DNA from: UBA5177 sp002413265
GTDB taxonomy: Bacteria > Chloroflexota > UBA5177
DNA: 9,666 bases
Assembly: GCA_036752825.1 (NCBI GenBank)
Contig: DAIORV010000086.1
Location: 1 to 9,666, forward strand
Direction: 5' to 3'
A program made the translations under genes and the position numbers. Numbering within the stretch: the first letter of the stretch is position 1; each line of letters begins with the position of its first letter. Positions 1-6,637 of this stretch are shown here, piece after piece. The notes beneath the pieces are model-generated. The model had not been told where the DNA came from and searched no databases. It worked only from the letters and a program-made list of their open reading frames with translations.

Positions 1-442
1 CTGCGTTGTTCACGACCAGATCCAGGAGAGCGACTCTTCGCAGTTCCGCGACCGCCACTTCGCCCGAGGAATAGGCCTCGACGAAGAGCTGCAGCGAGCC
101 GATTCCATAGCGGCCGGATGTCTCCACGGTCGCAGGCACGAGCTCCCACCCGAGGAGCTCGCTGACCAGATAGGTGCCGATTTCGCGGCGGTACAGGCTC
201 CCGGGCGAGAAGTCGTACAGTGGATATTCGCCTCGCGAGGGTTTGTAGACGGCGTAGCTTTCCCCGGCGTCTCCCGCTTCCACAGTCACTAGGAAGGTGT
301 GATTGCTGCCGTAATAAATGGGCCGGATCGCGGTATGCGTGGCTCGGCGAAGCAGCTCCACAAGGTCGGGACGGAGCGGATGCCAGGCGCTGGCTCCGAC
401 CTGGAAAGCGTCCGGCGGGGGCAGGGATTCTGCACTGTTCAT
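1..442 (-). CDS. SCO1664-family PI3/PI4-kinase-like protein, 3' end cut by window edge
   Basis: Reading the minus strand from the ATG at 442 gives 147 uninterrupted codons up to the window edge. The protein starts MNSAESLPPPDAFQVG. A segment at about residues 44-84 carries the motifs GSNHTFLVTV, YAVYKPSRGEYPLYDF and SPGSLYRREIGTYLVSELLG, followed by WELVPATV, GSLQLFVE and LLDLVVNNA. This order matches the SCO1664/TIGR03843 family, a set of phosphatidylinositol 3/4-kinase-like proteins of unknown substrate. The VYKP lysine corresponds to the usual nucleotide-binding lysine. The catalytic part that normally follows VNNA lies outside the window, so activity cannot be judged. No clear Shine-Dalgarno sequence precedes the ATG; only CGACGAG is present. 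The gene is divergent from the UvrC-like gene, with 55 bp between the two start codons. Family assignment is from recalled family motifs. Confidence 0.85.
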   Translation of the reverse strand, partial: MNSAESLPPPDAFQVGASAWHPLRPDLVELLRRATHTAIRPIYYGSNHTFLVTVEAGDAGESYAVYKPSRGEYPLYDFSPGSLYRREIGTYLVSELLGWELVPATVETSGRYGIGSLQLFVEAYSSGEVAVAELRRVALLDLVVNNA

Positions 443-497
443 GTTGGCTCGTCGCTGTGACTCAGTGTAGTGGGCGGCAAGGCGAGCCGCGAGATTG
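443..497. promoter_or_regulatory. Short divergent intergenic region between the SCO1664-type and UvrC-like genes
   Basis: These 55 bases must contain at least part of the signals for two divergent genes. On the plus strand TTGGCT (444-449), 16 bases and TGTAGT (466-471) form a weak promoter candidate for the UvrC-like gene. On the minus strand no good pair is visible. Neither start codon has a good Shine-Dalgarno sequence, so one or both messages may be leaderless or start further in. Confidence 0.3.
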
Positions 498-1652
498 ATG
501 GTCTACTATCATTCACGTGCAGCATCCCAAGGGGCAAGCAGCAGGTTGAAACGGACGAGCGCAGCCGCGGCCAACCGCTTAGCGTCGCTTCGCGATATCG
601 CGCGATCGCTCCCGGAAACCCCGGGCGTGTATCTGTGGCAGAACGAAGACGGCGTGGCGCTGTACGTCGGCAAGGCTGTCAATGTGCGGAGCCGCGTCAT
701 GTCCTATTTCTCGGCCATGCGCCGCGACCGTCGAGTCCGAGACATGGTGTCCAGAGCCCACGGTATTCGGCACGAAGTCGCGGCCACGGAGCTCGAGGCG
801 CTATTTCGAGAGTCGGCTCTGATCAAGGAGCTAAAGCCGTACTTCAATCGAGCTCTGCTCGTGTCGCGGCCCGCCCACTACCTCAAGCTAGACCGTTCAA
901 AACCCGATCCCGTGCTGCAATCCGCGCGTGAGGCATCGGACGATGGATGCGACTACTTCGGGCCGTTTCGCTCCGGCCAGACCTTGCGGGAGACGATCGC
1001 GTATCTCCACGACGTCCTTCCTCTGCGCAAGTGCGCCGCGCAAAAGCCGCGTTGCAAACCCTGCGTGTACCACCAGATGAACACCTGCGCGGCTCCCGCA
1101 CTTGGCGGTATATATCGCGAGCGCCACGAGGAAGCTCTGGAGAAGCTCTTCGACTTGCTGGATGGCCGCGAGGATCGAGTCGCCATATGGCTGCAGGAGA
1201 AGAGAGACCGCCTCTCAGACTCTTTGCTCTTCGAAAGAGCGGCGGAAATCCAGCAACGCATCGATGCCTTTCAGCAGGCTAGACGTCGAGACGCAATCTT
1301 GGAGGCCGCAATGCAATGTCGCTGCGTTCTCGTGAACCATCAGCCCTTCGAGGACGAGGCAAGTAGACTGCTGCTGGTCGCCCACGGCCATGTAGTGTCC
1401 ACGCGCGAGATTCTCGCCCCCGACGCAAAGGAGGTGGCCGGCTGGTTGCGCGCTCACGGGCCGGTGATCCGGTCACTGACCGTTCAGCAGAGCCCGGTCG
1501 ACGCGGCACTCGTGTTCCGGCGCTGGGTCAACTCGAATCGCCGCCAGGTGAAATGGGTGGCCATGCCGTCCCTGGATCGATCCGAGGACGTGCTGGAACG
1601 CGTCCGCTACGTCCTGCAGAAGGACGCTCCTGGAAACGTCGCTTTCGCCTAG
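498..1652 (+). CDS. UvrC-like GIY-YIG nuclease, short form
   Basis: A protein of about 384 residues resembling the N-terminal half of the excinuclease subunit UvrC, which incises DNA beside lesions. Numbered from the ATG at 498, a GIY-YIG domain spans about 38-120: LPETPGVYLW, then ALYVGKAVNVRSRVMSYF, then ELEALFRESALIKELKPYFN, which contains the conserved arginine and glutamates. A cysteine cluster follows (C179, C186, C189, C197). A UVR-like helix pair lies near 235-258 (FERAAEIQQRIDAF), then about 120 residues with only vague similarity. Full UvrC is near 600 residues with an RNase H-like nuclease and helix-hairpin-helix region; those are not recognisable here. E. coli Cho, at about 295 residues, is shorter and lacks the UVR part. 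It may instead match the C-terminal half of actinobacterial DEDDh exonuclease/UvrC fusions, without the exonuclease. The start is uncertain: TTG 495, ATG 498 and TTG 546 are all in frame, and the domain begins well after each. Confidence 0.85.
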   Translation: MVYYHSRAASQGASSRLKRTSAAAANRLASLRDIARSLPETPGVYLWQNEDGVALYVGKAVNVRSRVMSYFSAMRRDRRVRDMVSRAHGIRHEVAATELEALFRESALIKELKPYFNRALLVSRPAHYLKLDRSKPDPVLQSAREASDDGCDYFGPFRSGQTLRETIAYLHDVLPLRKCAAQKPRCKPCVYHQMNTCAAPALGGIYRERHEEALEKLFDLLDGREDRVAIWLQEKRDRLSDSLLFERAAEIQQRIDAFQQARRRDAILEAAMQCRCVLVNHQPFEDEASRLLLVAHGHVVSTREILAPDAKEVAGWLRAHGPVIRSLTVQQSPVDAALVFRRWVNSNRRQVKWVAMPSLDRSEDVLERVRYVLQKDAPGNVAFA

Positions 1653-1658
1653 TCCGGC

Positions 1659-1976
1659 TTATTGCTGCTCGGCGAGCTTTTGAGGTGGAACGAGTCGAGG
1701 CAAGAGGCCGAAACCGGAGCTGCCTCGTTCCTTCCTCTCGAGCGTCCGGCAGAAGATCTCGATTTCGCCGGGAGTCAGGCTCAGGAAGACGATACCGCCA
1801 ACCACCCCGGCGACGGCCACCGCGGGCACGGCCACCAGCTGGTTGATGCCGAGCTCCTGCCGCATAACAAAGTGGTCCTTGCGCGCAAGGACCACGCTGC
1901 CCAGCAGCTGCTCGTGAGCATCAAATACGTGCATTCCGAACTGTATCGGTCCACGACGTGGGGAGCGTCGTTGCAC
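1659..1976 (-). CDS. Small protein with PRC-barrel/DUF2171-like segment
   Basis: A protein of 105 residues starting at GTG 1976. The start is chosen because AGGAGG lies 7 bases upstream of it and a good promoter lies 30-65 bases upstream. Residues 16-72 (HVFDAHEQLLGSVVLARKDH, then LVAVPAVAVAGVVGG, then IVFLSLTPGEIE) follow the pattern of PRC-barrel and DUF2171 proteins: a beta-rich D-x-x-x-x-x-LG-x-V opening and a closing hydrophobic strand before an E-I tail. This is pattern similarity only, and the function is unknown. The hydrophobic stretch at 46-66 could also be read as a weak membrane segment. The N-terminus is basic (RRSPRR). The gene converges with the UvrC-like gene, leaving 6 bp between the two stop codons, so no separate terminator fits there. 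A perfect 24-bp palindrome sits inside the coding sequence. Confidence 0.7.
   Translation of the reverse strand: MQRRSPRRGPIQFGMHVFDAHEQLLGSVVLARKDHFVMRQELGINQLVAVPAVAVAGVVGGIVFLSLTPGEIEIFCRTLERKERGSSGFGLLPRLVPPQKLAEQQ
1872..1895. repeat. Perfect 24-bp palindrome inside the PRC-like gene
   Basis: Each strand reads GTGGTCCTTGCG followed by its exact reverse complement, 12 bp per arm with no spacer. On the minus strand it encodes V-V-L-A-R-K-D-H in the PRC-like protein. It could be a protein-binding site or form a cruciform or RNA hairpin. No run of T follows on either strand, so a terminator is unlikely. Confidence 0.9.
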
Positions 1977-2012
1977 GGTGCTTCCTCCTCGCGCACACGG
2001 CGTACTGGAGAC

Positions 2013-2041
2013 ATTGAAGCAGGAGTTCAAGGTTCTGTCAA
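2013..2041 (-). promoter_or_regulatory. Sigma70-type promoter of the small PRC-like gene
   Basis: On the minus strand a perfect -35 hexamer TTGACA (2041-2036) is followed by exactly 17 bases and a -10 hexamer TTCAAT (2018-2013), 4 of 6 to consensus. Transcription would begin near 2006, about 30 bases before the GTG start at 1976. The AGGAGG ribosome binding site falls inside the short leader. Position, spacing and strand agree with the small gene it precedes. Confidence 0.55.
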
Positions 2042-2062
2042 GAAGAGATTGCCGGCCTTGTA

Positions 2063-2076
2063 CAAACCGTTTTGTG
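2063..2076. promoter_or_regulatory. Candidate LacI-type operator upstream of the GH92 gene
   Basis: ACAAAC-CG-TTTTGT is a pseudo-palindrome with a central CG and 5 of 6 arm positions paired, the layout typical of LacI-family operators. It overlaps the -35 element of the putative GH92 promoter at 2073-2101, so a bound repressor would block it. No regulator gene is in the window. This is inference from symmetry and placement. Confidence 0.35.
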
Positions 2077-2101
2077 GTTTCGAAGACATGAACATATAAA
2101 G
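2073..2101 (+). promoter_or_regulatory. Putative sigma70-type promoter of the GH92 gene
   Basis: TTGTGG (2073-2078), 17 bases, then TATAAG (2096-2101). The -10 matches consensus at 5 of 6 positions; the -35 is weak at 3 of 6, which would fit a controlled promoter. Transcription would start near 2108, leaving a leader of about 50-60 bases before the region where the signal peptide begins. Confidence 0.4.
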
Positions 2102-2212
2102 GAGATGTTGATTGGCGCTCAGAACAGGCCGGGCCTTTGTCGTGGGAAGGGTACAAGGAGTGTCTAGGCGGCAGGTCTACGTCGATTTGTCACGCTCGCG
2201 TCCGCGATCGCG

Positions 2213-5200
2213 GTGGCAACCGCCGCAGTATCTGCAGCAGGGCTGCCTGCACCAGCAGTGGCGTCGAGTGCGCCGCTGGTCAGCGATCCGGCGTCGATGG
2301 TCAATACGCTCGTCGGCACGACCGGCGGCGGTAACGTCTTCCCCGGGCCGGACATGCCCTTCGGCATGGTTCAGTGGAGTCCCGATAGCTCGCCCGACCG
2401 GAGCGATGGCGGTGGTTACGAGTACAACGACACCATGTTCCGCGGCTTCAGTCTGACTCACATCAGCGGTCCTGGTTGTGGCGCGTTTGGCGATGTTCCC
2501 ATCGAGCCCCTTACCGGTGGAATTCCAGCGGGAACGGATCCAGGATCTTTCGATCAGCGTCTTAGCCACGGCGGCGAGGTCGGGACCGCCGGCTACTACA
2601 AGGTCAACACCGGCATCCCGACCATTACGACCGAGCTGACCGCAACCAACCGCAGCGCAATGGCGCGATTCACGTATCCGCAGACCACGCAGGCAAATCT
2701 GCTGTTCAAACTGCTCGACAGCCAGGACGGCACAGCGGCCAGCAGCGCCAACATCGTTAGCTCAACCGAGGTGCAGGGTTCGGCTACCAGCGGCTACTTC
2801 TGCGGCGCGTCGGAAAGCTATACGGTCCACTTTGACATCACCTTCAATAGGCCGTTCACGGCCTCGAAGGTAATCACCGAGCAAGGTCAGGCGGGGCCGA
2901 ATTCCATCTTGCTCACATTCGACACCACCACCAATCCCGTCCTGCTCGCCAAGGTCGGGATCTCCTTCGTCAGCGCGGACAACGCCAAGCTGAACTGGCA
3001 GACGGACAATCCGGGCTGGAACTTCGACGCGGTTCGCGCCGCCGCGCACACGGCATGGAACGATCTGCTGGGCAAGATCCAGATTGGTGGCTCCAGCAAA
3101 GATCGTGAGGAATTGTTCTATACGTCGCTCTATCACACCGTGCTCCATCCCAATATCTGGAGCGACGTCAACGGGCAGTACATGGGGTTCGACCAGCAGG
3201 TTCACACCATGCCGGCCGGCCACGCTCAATACGCCAACTATTCAGGCTGGGACACGTATCACAGCCAGTCGCAGCTGGCCGCGTTAGTGGCGCCACAGCA
3301 GGCCAGCGACCAGGTGACCTCGCTGCTCAACGACTTCGACCAGTCGGGAGTGATGCCGCAGTGGGGCTTTGCCAACAGCAATAACTACGTGATGATCGGC
3401 GATCCTGCTCAGAGCATCATCGCCGACACGTACGCCTTCGGGGCGCGCAATTTCGATACCTCTACCGCGCTCCAGGACATGCTGCATCAGGCGACCACGG
3501 TCAATGACGTTCGGCCCGGAACGTCCCTCGAGGACCAGTACGGATACTTGCCGGAGGACGGCAGCTACGGCTGTTGCAATGCTCACGGGTTTGCCGCGTC
3601 GTTGCTCGAGTACAACCAGGCCGACTATTCACTGGCTCAATACGCGGCCAGCCTGGGCGACACCACCGATGCGACCATGCTGACCCAGCGAGCGCAGAAC
3701 TGGCAGAACATATTCAACCCCGCCGACAATTTCATGGAGACCAAGTACGCGAGCGGGCAGTTCGCCGGAGGCTACTCCTTGACGAGCAGCACTGGGCTGG
3801 TCGAGGGCAGCGCCTCTCAGTACCGCTGGATCGTGCCCTACAACCATCAGAGCCTCATCGCGGCTATGGGCGGCCAGCAACAGGTCAACTTGATGCTCGA
3901 CTCGTTCTTCACGAAGCTCGACGACGGGAGCGGGGTTGGGGCGTTGCTGGTCAACGAGTTCGAGCTCGGCGTCCAGTACTTCTATGACTACACGCAGGAG
4001 CCGTGGAAGACGCAGGAGGTAGTCAACCGCCTACGCACTCAGGTCTTCCACGACGCCCCCATGTTCACCGTCAACAACGACGATCTGGGCGCGCTGTCCT
4101 CTCAGCTGGCGTGGAGCATGCTTGGCTTCTACCCGGAGGTCCCCGGCAGCGCCCAGCTCGTCCTCAACGGCCCTGAGTTCCCGGCGGAAGTTATTCACCT
4201 TTCCAGCGGACACACCATTACCGTGAACGCGCCGGGCGCTTCGACGAAGAACTTCTACATTCAGTCGCTGAGCGTGAACGGACAGCCCAGCGACAAGCTG
4301 TGGCTGGATCCCTCCCTGATCAGCGAGGGCGGCACGCTCGACTTCGTCATGGGCTCGTCTCCGAACACCAGCTGGGGAGCCGCCTCTCAGGACGCGCCGC
4401 CATCGTACGGCACGCAGTACGTCTCGGCGATCGGCTTCGCGACTCCTGCAGGTCAAATGATCGTGAAGCCGGGCGACTCGGGGTCGGCGTCCATTGGAGC
4501 CCAGTCGACGTGGACCTCCGCGCAGACCATCAATTGGACGGCGACGGCCTCCAGCGGGGTGACGGTCAGTCCCAGCAGCGGCTCCTTCAGCCTGGGTGCA
4601 GGCGGCAGACAGAGCGCGCCGGTGTCCATCACTGCCGGGTCAACCGAGGGGCGCTACACGGTGACCTTCAATCTCACCTCATCCACCGGCTTGCCGATGT
4701 CCAAGGCGGTTCTGGGGGTGGCGGTTGCACAGCCCGGAGAGTTGTGGCCGTACTTCAACAATGTCGGCATCGCGGACGACAGCAACACCGGTGGGGCCAA
4801 CTACGACGGAGACGGTTTTTCGCACTCAGCCCAGGCCCTTGCAAGCGGCACCCCCAGTGGTGTGACGCCGGGGAGCTCAATTAGCACTTCTGACGGGTTC
4901 ACGTACACGTGGCCAAACGCGCCGGCCGCCCAGCTGGACAACATCCAGGCGGCGGGCCAGACCATCCCGTTCAACCCGACGTCGGGTAAGACACAGATTG
5001 GGTTGTTGGGCAGCGCCACCAACGTCGGCAGCGGCGGTTCAGTTGGAAACCTTACCGTCAACTACAACGACGGCACGAGCCAGCAGATCTCTGTCGGACT
5101 CAGCGACTGGACGCTCGGCGCCGGAGGATTCGGGCCGCTCGCCGGCAATGTGAAGGCAGTCAGGACGGCGTATCGGGATTGCATCTACGGACAGCCTTGC

Positions 5201-5332
5201 ATGGACGGCGTAACCACGTACGTCTACTCGGAGTCTGCGGCCCTCGCGGCCGGGAAGACCATAGTGAGCGTCACGCTGCCTTCCACGGTAAGCGGGGGAC
5301 AGTTCCACGTGTTCGACATCGCGTTCAAGTGA
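2213..5332 (+). CDS. Secreted GH92 family alpha-mannosidase with C-terminal accessory domains
   Basis: A glycoside hydrolase of family 92. These are calcium-dependent exo-acting alpha-mannosidases, usually alpha-1,2, that act on high-mannose glycans. From the GTG at 2213 the protein has 1039 residues. The GH92 region covers about 24-725: VNTLVGTTGGGNVFPGPDMP, then SGWDTYHSQSQLAALVAP (345-362), MIGDPAQSIIADTYAFG, the EG motif at 531 (probable catalytic acid), NE at 581-582 (probable calcium contact), PWKTQEVV, and NNDDLGALSS at 621-630 (probable catalytic-base aspartates). A beta-sandwich resembling NEW3 follows at about 749-839. The final 200 residues begin YFNNVGIADDSN and end TLPSTVSGGQFHVFDIA, a carbohydrate-binding-like module often seen at the end of Streptomyces hydrolases. 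The start is doubtful. The same frame encodes RR followed by a hydrophobic stretch just upstream of 2213, which completes a Sec signal peptide, but no legal start codon precedes it before a TAG at 2165. No transporter gene is adjacent. Confidence 0.93.
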   Translation: MATAAVSAAGLPAPAVASSAPLVSDPASMVNTLVGTTGGGNVFPGPDMPFGMVQWSPDSSPDRSDGGGYEYNDTMFRGFSLTHISGPGCGAFGDVPIEPLTGGIPAGTDPGSFDQRLSHGGEVGTAGYYKVNTGIPTITTELTATNRSAMARFTYPQTTQANLLFKLLDSQDGTAASSANIVSSTEVQGSATSGYFCGASESYTVHFDITFNRPFTASKVITEQGQAGPNSILLTFDTTTNPVLLAKVGISFVSADNAKLNWQTDNPGWNFDAVRAAAHTAWNDLLGKIQIGGSSKDREELFYTSLYHTVLHPNIWSDVNGQYMGFDQQVHTMPAGHAQYANYSGWDTYHSQSQLAALVAPQQASDQVTSLLNDFDQSGVMPQWGFANSNNYVMIGDPAQSIIADTYAFGARNFDTSTALQDMLHQATTVNDVRPGTSLEDQYGYLPEDGSYGCCNAHGFAASLLEYNQADYSLAQYAASLGDTTDATMLTQRAQNWQNIFNPADNFMETKYASGQFAGGYSLTSSTGLVEGSASQYRWIVPYNHQSLIAAMGGQQQVNLMLDSFFTKLDDGSGVGALLVNEFELGVQYFYDYTQEPWKTQEVVNRLRTQVFHDAPMFTVNNDDLGALSSQLAWSMLGFYPEVPGSAQLVLNGPEFPAEVIHLSSGHTITVNAPGASTKNFYIQSLSVNGQPSDKLWLDPSLISEGGTLDFVMGSSPNTSWGAASQDAPPSYGTQYVSAIGFATPAGQMIVKPGDSGSASIGAQSTWTSAQTINWTATASSGVTVSPSSGSFSLGAGGRQSAPVSITAGSTEGRYTVTFNLTSSTGLPMSKAVLGVAVAQPGELWPYFNNVGIADDSNTGGANYDGDGFSHSAQALASGTPSGVTPGSSISTSDGFTYTWPNAPAAQLDNIQAAGQTIPFNPTSGKTQIGLLGSATNVGSGGSVGNLTVNYNDGTSQQISVGLSDWTLGAGGFGPLAGNVKAVRTAYRDCIYGQPCMDGVTTYVYSESAALAAGKTIVSVTLPSTVSGGQFHVFDIAFK

Positions 5333-5356
5333 GCAGCTACGCTCGCCTGTAGAACT

Positions 5357-5394
5357 AGAGAGCGGCCTCGCCTGGAATGGCGGGGCTGCTCTCT
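5357..5394 (+). terminator. Strong hairpin after the GH92 gene
   Basis: A 16-bp stem (5357-5372 with 5379-5394), fully paired when two G-U pairs are allowed, closes a 6-base loop TGGAAT. It begins 24 bases after the GH92 stop. The following bases, TAATCTT, are only partly T-rich, so it is a weak intrinsic terminator or an RNA-stabilising 3' hairpin. It separates the GH92 unit from the sigma factor unit. Confidence 0.6.
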
Positions 5395-5427
5395 TAATCT
5401 TGGCCCGACCGTAGGGTATTGTGTTTT

Positions 5428-5455
5428 GGACATCCATAGTAGGACAATGTGTCTA
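5428..5455 (+). promoter_or_regulatory. Candidate ECF-type promoter and dyad upstream of the sigma gene
   Basis: GGACA (5428-5432), 17 bases, then TGTCTA (5450-5455) resembles the GGAAC and CGTC boxes used by ECF sigma factors, which often transcribe their own operons. Overlapping it is a dyad, TAGTAG-G-ACA (5437-5446) and TGTCTACTA (5450-5458), 9 pairs with one bulged G and a 3-base loop. Either element could control the sigma operon. Both are short and the promoter match is loose. Confidence 0.3.
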
Positions 5456-5533
5456 CTACACCACCTCAGGAGGTTGCCGGCGCTGTTACGTTCTTCCTCT
5501 GGCGTCCGTTGACCCAAGAGGAGGACGAACTGC

Positions 5534-6091
5534 ATGGCAGTGGCATTGGAAGCCGCACTCGTCGAGCAACTTCGGCGACAGGAAGATGACGCCTTCACGT
5601 TCATCTACGAACGTCACAGGGCGCAGATCTACAACTACCTGTACCGTTTGAGCGGCAGCCGCGACCTCGCCGACGACCTGACGCACGACACTTTCCTGAG
5701 CGCCTATGAGGCGCTGCCCAAACTAAGGCCGGACTCGAACATCAGCCCCTGGCTGTATCGCATCGCGTCCAACCGCTTCCGCGATGTGCTGCGCCGCAAG
5801 AAGGTGATCTCGTGGCTTCCATGGGGCGACTCGCCTCGAACCGAGGCCTGTCTGTCTTGTGAAGGGGGCGAAGGCGCCCTACCGGAACAAGAAGTCGTAC
5901 AAGCGGCTCTGAAGACCATGAAGCCGGAGTACTCCCTCTGTCTCGTGCTGCGGCTGGCCGAAGGCTTTTCCTCGGAGGAGACGTCTCAGATCCTGGGTAT
6001 CTCTCCGGAGGCGGTGCGCATGCGCCTCTCCCGAGCCAGGCAAATGTTCAAGGTTGCATACCGGCAGGTCGACACCGGGGTGACACAATGA
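5534..6091 (+). CDS. ECF-family RNA polymerase sigma factor
   Basis: A protein of 185 residues that would direct RNA polymerase to stress or envelope promoters. Sigma region 2 spans about 20-90 (AFTFIYERHRAQIYNYLYRL, then SRDLADDLTHDTFLSAYEAL, then SPWLYRIASNRFRDVLRRKK). Region 4 spans about 119-173, with its helix-turn-helix at FSSEETSQILGISPEAVRMR and LSRARQMFKVAYRQ. There is no region 1 or 3, as expected for the ECF class. The linker (residues 91-118) contains two cysteines (CLSC); whether they matter is unknown. AGGAGG at 5519-5524 lies 9 bases before the ATG. The stop overlaps the anti-sigma start as ATGA at 6088-6091, implying translational coupling and matched amounts of the two proteins. 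The exact ECF group cannot be assigned without a profile search. Confidence 0.95.
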   Translation: MAVALEAALVEQLRRQEDDAFTFIYERHRAQIYNYLYRLSGSRDLADDLTHDTFLSAYEALPKLRPDSNISPWLYRIASNRFRDVLRRKKVISWLPWGDSPRTEACLSCEGGEGALPEQEVVQAALKTMKPEYSLCLVLRLAEGFSSEETSQILGISPEAVRMRLSRARQMFKVAYRQVDTGVTQ

Positions 6092-6591
6092 ACGCCTGCG
6101 ATCTCGATATCCTCTCCCGCTATCTTGACGGTGATCTGTCGCTACCGGCGCGTCGCGACATGGACCGGCATCTGGCGTCATGCCGGGACTGCGCGGGCGA
6201 GCTGGATGCTCTGCGGCGTAACGATCACATGCTCTGGAGCTGGGGTCTGCGCAGGGCGCAGCTTCCGGCTTCGGTAGACCAGAGGATTACCCGAAACGTC
6301 AAGAAGCGAAGACGCCTTGGACCGCTCGTCGCCGTTAGTCGCATGATGCCCGCGGCAGTGGGCACCACGGTGGCAGCCCTGCTCGTGGTGGTCAGCGTTA
6401 CCCTGACCGGTCAGTATTCGCAGCGAACCGGCAATGTTGCCCTGCCGTCCCCGAACACGGAACAGCGCGCCATCATGAAGCAATCAAAGCCGCTGATCCA
6501 TAACCGACGAACTCAGGCAATCGTGGGCGCCGGCACCCCGCAGCTCTTGATCCGCGCGCCGATGCACCACCTACAGTTTGACCAGAATTAG
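6088..6591 (+). CDS. Membrane-bound zinc-finger anti-sigma factor
   Basis: A protein of 167 residues, probably holding the neighbouring sigma factor inactive at the membrane. Residues 5-42 show the zinc-binding anti-sigma pattern: LDILSRYLDGDLS, then H28, C32 and C35 in HLASCRDC, with C4 as a possible further ligand. One membrane segment lies at about 89-108 (AAVGTTVAALLVVVSVTLTG), preceded by the basic patch KKRRR, which predicts a cytoplasmic N-terminus. The outer part is about 59 residues, without a recognisable domain, and ends in a basic/histidine stretch (APMHHLQFDQN). The gene starts within the sigma gene's stop codon. The outer tail is short, so sensing could depend on a partner; the solute-binding protein encoded next is a candidate, which is inference only. 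Confidence 0.9.
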   Translation: MNACDLDILSRYLDGDLSLPARRDMDRHLASCRDCAGELDALRRNDHMLWSWGLRRAQLPASVDQRITRNVKKRRRLGPLVAVSRMMPAAVGTTVAALLVVVSVTLTGQYSQRTGNVALPSPNTEQRAIMKQSKPLIHNRRTQAIVGAGTPQLLIRAPMHHLQFDQN

Positions 6592-6637
6592 CCGCCCGAC
6601 GGGCGAGCCGGCCGCGTCAGAGCTCGGGAGAAGTTGG

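Noticed and set aside
1662..2099. Open plus-strand frame of 145 codons opposite the small PRC-like gene
   Set aside because: It has no ribosome site or recognisable motif. The minus strand has promoter, AGGAGG site and a family-like pattern. Part of the plus-strand peptide copies the minus-strand one only because of the palindrome.
2112..2456. Plus-strand frame from TTG 2112 overlapping the GH92 start
   Set aside because: Its sequence turns into an Arg/Ser/Trp-rich out-of-frame translation of the GH92 coding region. Only its first part is relevant, as a possible origin of a frameshifted GH92 N-terminus.
3284..3586. Several 70-155 codon minus-strand frames inside the GH92, sigma and binding-protein genes
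   Set aside because: They lie wholly inside strongly supported plus-strand genes, have low-complexity composition typical of the opposite strand of GC-rich DNA, and show no family motif.
5447..5512. Possible 21-residue leader peptide (MCLLHHLRRLPALLRSSSGV...) before the sigma gene
   Set aside because: There is no proper ribosome site before its ATG, and it overlaps the dyad and candidate promoter region; it looks accidental.
6578..6637. TTG 6578 as the start of the peptide-binding protein
   Set aside because: It would put 20 charged/polar residues ahead of a complete signal peptide, overlap the anti-sigma gene and lack a ribosome site. ATG 6638 has GGGAG at proper spacing.
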